Assembly (NCBI GenBank): GCA_045660245.1 | Contig: JAZRDJ010000042.1 | Coordinates: 1 to 15,462, forward strand | DNA: 15,462 nt | Reading direction: 5' to 3' | DNA from: RGIG3872 sp045660245 | Lineage (GTDB): Bacteria; Bacillota; Clostridia; Christensenellales; UBA1242 | Part shown: positions 13,606 through 15,462 of the stretch, in pieces | How the letters are laid out: each line of letters begins with the position of its first letter | Numbering within the stretch: position 1 is the first letter of the stretch | Program-made: the position numbers and the translations under genes | Notes under the pieces: generated by a model | The model's database searches: none | What the model saw: only the letters and a program-made list of their open reading frames with translations | Told to the model about the DNA's origin: nothing

Positions 13606-13634
13606 ATAATAACATAAAATCAGTATTTTCGCAA
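13606..13634 (-). promoter_or_regulatory. Promoter of the ABC-F leader transcript
   Basis: Minus strand TTGCGA (13634-13629), 17-base spacer, TATTAT (13611-13606). It begins 28 bp beyond the stop of the upstream 580-residue gene. Between them only a weak ATTTTG-TGA-CAAAAT hairpin without a T-run is seen. Confidence 0.65.
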
Positions 13635-13661
13635 TAAATTTTGAAATTTTGTCACAAAATC

Positions 13662-15404
13662 TTACGACTCTCTTTCTCCCGATTCAATCAGTCGACCTTC
13701 ATTGATTCTCTTGTTTTTTTCTTTTTCGTCTTTTTCTTTCTTCTTTTCGTCGAGATATTCGAGCCACAAACGGAGATCTGAGTTCTTGTCATTATCAATG
13801 AGACTTCTGCTCAATCGTTTCCCGTATTTGGATTCCAGATACAAAATTTCTTCTTCTCCTTGCATTTGTGTATCAACAATCAAAGAGTCTATTCTTTTAC
13901 GAAGAGGATCAAACATACTTTCATGACCATAATGTTCAGGGAGAGGCGTTGACAAATACAGGTGTTGCAATTCAAGAAAACTCAATTTTCCCTGTGATTC
14001 AATTGTATCAAGTTCTTTTGTCATTGCTGCAAGCAACTTGATTTTTGCGTTATTGAGCGCTTTTTGCTCCTTGTCTGTATATGGATCCAGAACCACATCA
14101 GGGCGCATGGTTCCAATAATAGACCCAGCCAAACTTACCTTCCCAGTATCCATTAAACGATCTGCAAGATTCATTGTTTCCTTCTTGCTAAGAAGTTTTG
14201 TATAATCATAAGAATATGATTCAACAGGTAAATCACCATATTCGAGCATATCCACAATTGTTGCCTTCAGAACTTTTTCATGTTCTTTTGTATAATCACT
14301 TTTTGTGTTCAAAATCTTGAGTAAATGATCGATTGCATTTGTGTAACCAGATAGTGGTGACATATAAATGTTTTGAATTATTTCTTCTGATGTTTGCTGT
14401 TTTGCTTTTTGATATGAAATATATTCAATTGCCTCATTAATGGACATTCGTGCATTTGATTTGAAGTTCGACAAAACGTTTGAAGCATTTGAGCCATATT
14501 TTTCTTCCACTTCTTCAGTTGTAAACATTGAAGATATTTGATCTTCAATTTTCTTTGCAGATTCCAAAATATCATCATACTCTGAATTTTCAATCGCAGT
14601 GTTTACCATTGCCCTATATTGATCACTATACTTCATAATTTGTTCATTTTTTTGCTGTTCTCTTTCAATGAATTGTTTCTGGGATTCAAGTTCTTTTCTT
14701 GCAAATTTTTCCAATCTTGGGTCATTAGTAAACGCTTCGAGCATGAATGACGCAAATTCATACCCTGTTTTCCTCGCATCAACCTCATGCGTATACTTCA
14801 AATAATTATCAAAAACAAAAGTCTTGCACAATTCCTTTTGCTGATCTTGTGTCATGGATTTGATTTTTTTCACATCTTCAGGATTCATGCTTGAAGATAA
14901 AATACTCATAATGAATGGAACTGTTGATTCTTTCGTTTGCTCGTTGCCAATATCCAAAAACAAAGCCTCCGCTTCTCGTTTTTGCTGGTCATTCATTACC
15001 TCATAATACTTTGCTTGATTTTTTTGTGCATTCACCTGAGAAACATGCCTACGCTCATGTCCAAGAACATAAAGGGCTTGCGCAAGTGGTATTTTTTTTG
15101 TGATCAAAACATCATGCAAAAATGGTTCAGATATTGTCACAATACCAGTTGGCACATTCGTATTTCCTTGAACGTTTTTATCCTTGATATAGTCTACCCC
15201 AAAAGAAACCTTCTGATCATTGTCACTAATATATGGATTTTCATTCAAAACCATATTACAAAAATTATAATATAGTTGTTTTTGATCCCAATATGGCAAT
15301 TTTGTATTATCTTTCATCAAAATATCAGCCAGCAAATCCCTGCTTTTCGCCATTTGGACTTGTCTTTTCACTTCCTGTGTTTCCTCAAAAGTACTTTTCA
15401 CCAT
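13662..15404 (-). CDS. Hypothetical protein with HERRH zincin-like motif (580 aa)
   Basis: The family is not recognised, but LYVLGHERRHVSQ places an HExxH motif at residues 116-120 inside a predicted helix. THEVDARKTGYEF at 205-217 offers a glutamate (E207) about 90 residues later, as the third ligand does in many zincin peptidases. The protein lacks a signal peptide and is mostly charged helices. Residues 230-290 and the lysine/glutamate-rich tail at about 545-570 (DEKKKEKDEKEKNKR) suggest coiled-coil or flexible regions. A cytoplasmic metallopeptidase or a structural derivative is plausible; activity is unproven. The ATG at 15404 is six bases after AGGAG. It is a single gene with its own promoter and no clear terminator before the ABC-F promoter. 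Confidence 0.8.
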   Translation of the reverse strand: MVKSTFEETQEVKRQVQMAKSRDLLADILMKDNTKLPYWDQKQLYYNFCNMVLNENPYISDNDQKVSFGVDYIKDKNVQGNTNVPTGIVTISEPFLHDVLITKKIPLAQALYVLGHERRHVSQVNAQKNQAKYYEVMNDQQKREAEALFLDIGNEQTKESTVPFIMSILSSSMNPEDVKKIKSMTQDQQKELCKTFVFDNYLKYTHEVDARKTGYEFASFMLEAFTNDPRLEKFARKELESQKQFIEREQQKNEQIMKYSDQYRAMVNTAIENSEYDDILESAKKIEDQISSMFTTEEVEEKYGSNASNVLSNFKSNARMSINEAIEYISYQKAKQQTSEEIIQNIYMSPLSGYTNAIDHLLKILNTKSDYTKEHEKVLKATIVDMLEYGDLPVESYSYDYTKLLSKKETMNLADRLMDTGKVSLAGSIIGTMRPDVVLDPYTDKEQKALNNAKIKLLAAMTKELDTIESQGKLSFLELQHLYLSTPLPEHYGHESMFDPLRKRIDSLIVDTQMQGEEEILYLESKYGKRLSRSLIDNDKNSDLRLWLEYLDEKKKEKDEKEKNKRINEGRLIESGERES

Positions 15405-15425
15405 AACCTTCTCCTAGTTAAATGT

Positions 15426-15455
15426 ATTTTAACATATACAAAATGATTGTGTAAA
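15426..15455 (-). promoter_or_regulatory. Promoter of the HERRH gene
   Basis: Minus strand TTTACA (15455-15450), 18-base spacer, TAAAAT (15431-15426), 21 bp before the ATG at 15404. Confidence 0.55.
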
Positions 15456-15462
15456 GTAAAAA

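Noticed and set aside
13643..13661. Terminator for the HERRH gene (ATTTTG-TGA-CAAAAT)
   Set aside because: The hairpin has six A/T-rich pairs and no T-run after it, so read-through into the ABC-F leader cannot be excluded.
14937..15275. 112-codon plus-strand open frame
   Set aside because: Antisense to the HERRH-motif gene; no promoter or ribosome site and a composition typical of a shadow frame.
1..15462. CRISPR array, insertion sequence or prophage genes
   Set aside because: No regularly spaced repeats and no transposase, integrase, capsid or cas-like protein are visible in any frame.

Overview
The window is AT-rich bacterial DNA with the signals of a low-GC Gram-positive (Bacillota-like) genome. 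Most genes have a clear AGGAG-type ribosome site, several promoters are near-perfect TTGACA-N17-TATAAT, and almost every transcription unit ends in a compact hairpin with a T-run. Codons follow the standard bacterial code. No single gene fixes the genus. Nearly all genes lie on the minus strand; the exceptions are galE and a tRNA-Leu.

Left part (1-1640): the 5' part of a minus-strand gene with an apparent frameshift runs off the left edge. A four-helix membrane protein of unknown role follows. Next comes a plus-strand tRNA-Leu(CAA) gene preceded by an unusual 197-bp unit. A 20-bp copy of the tRNA 5' end sits 197 bp upstream of the real one, and between them is sequence that folds into a branched RNA-like structure of about 40 base pairs. 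The only well-placed plus-strand promoter I see lies before the first copy.

Middle part (1640-8322): small units of soluble enzymes. These are an alkaline-phosphatase-superfamily phosphodiesterase with a P-loop kinase-like protein, two HD-domain phosphohydrolases in one operon, a zinc-ribbon protein, a Nudix hydrolase, UDP-glucose 4-epimerase (galE) divergent from it, and a 371-residue protein I do not recognise whose promoter predicts a leaderless mRNA. Several of these act on nucleotides or phosphoesters.

Right part (8397-15404): a three-gene ABC-2 exporter operon (ATPase, then two permeases) preceded by a strong hairpin with a T-run. Beyond it are a short BspA-type leucine-rich-repeat protein, an ABC-F ATPase, and a 580-residue protein with an HERRH zincin motif. 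The ABC-F gene has a 200-nt leader with a 22-codon upstream ORF, an intrinsic terminator just before the gene, and two mutually exclusive pairings for one leader segment. This is the layout of ribosome-stalling attenuation known for antibiotic-protection ABC-F genes.

The two observations I would follow first are the ABC-F attenuator (13409-13634) and the tRNA-linked structured insert (1321-1537).
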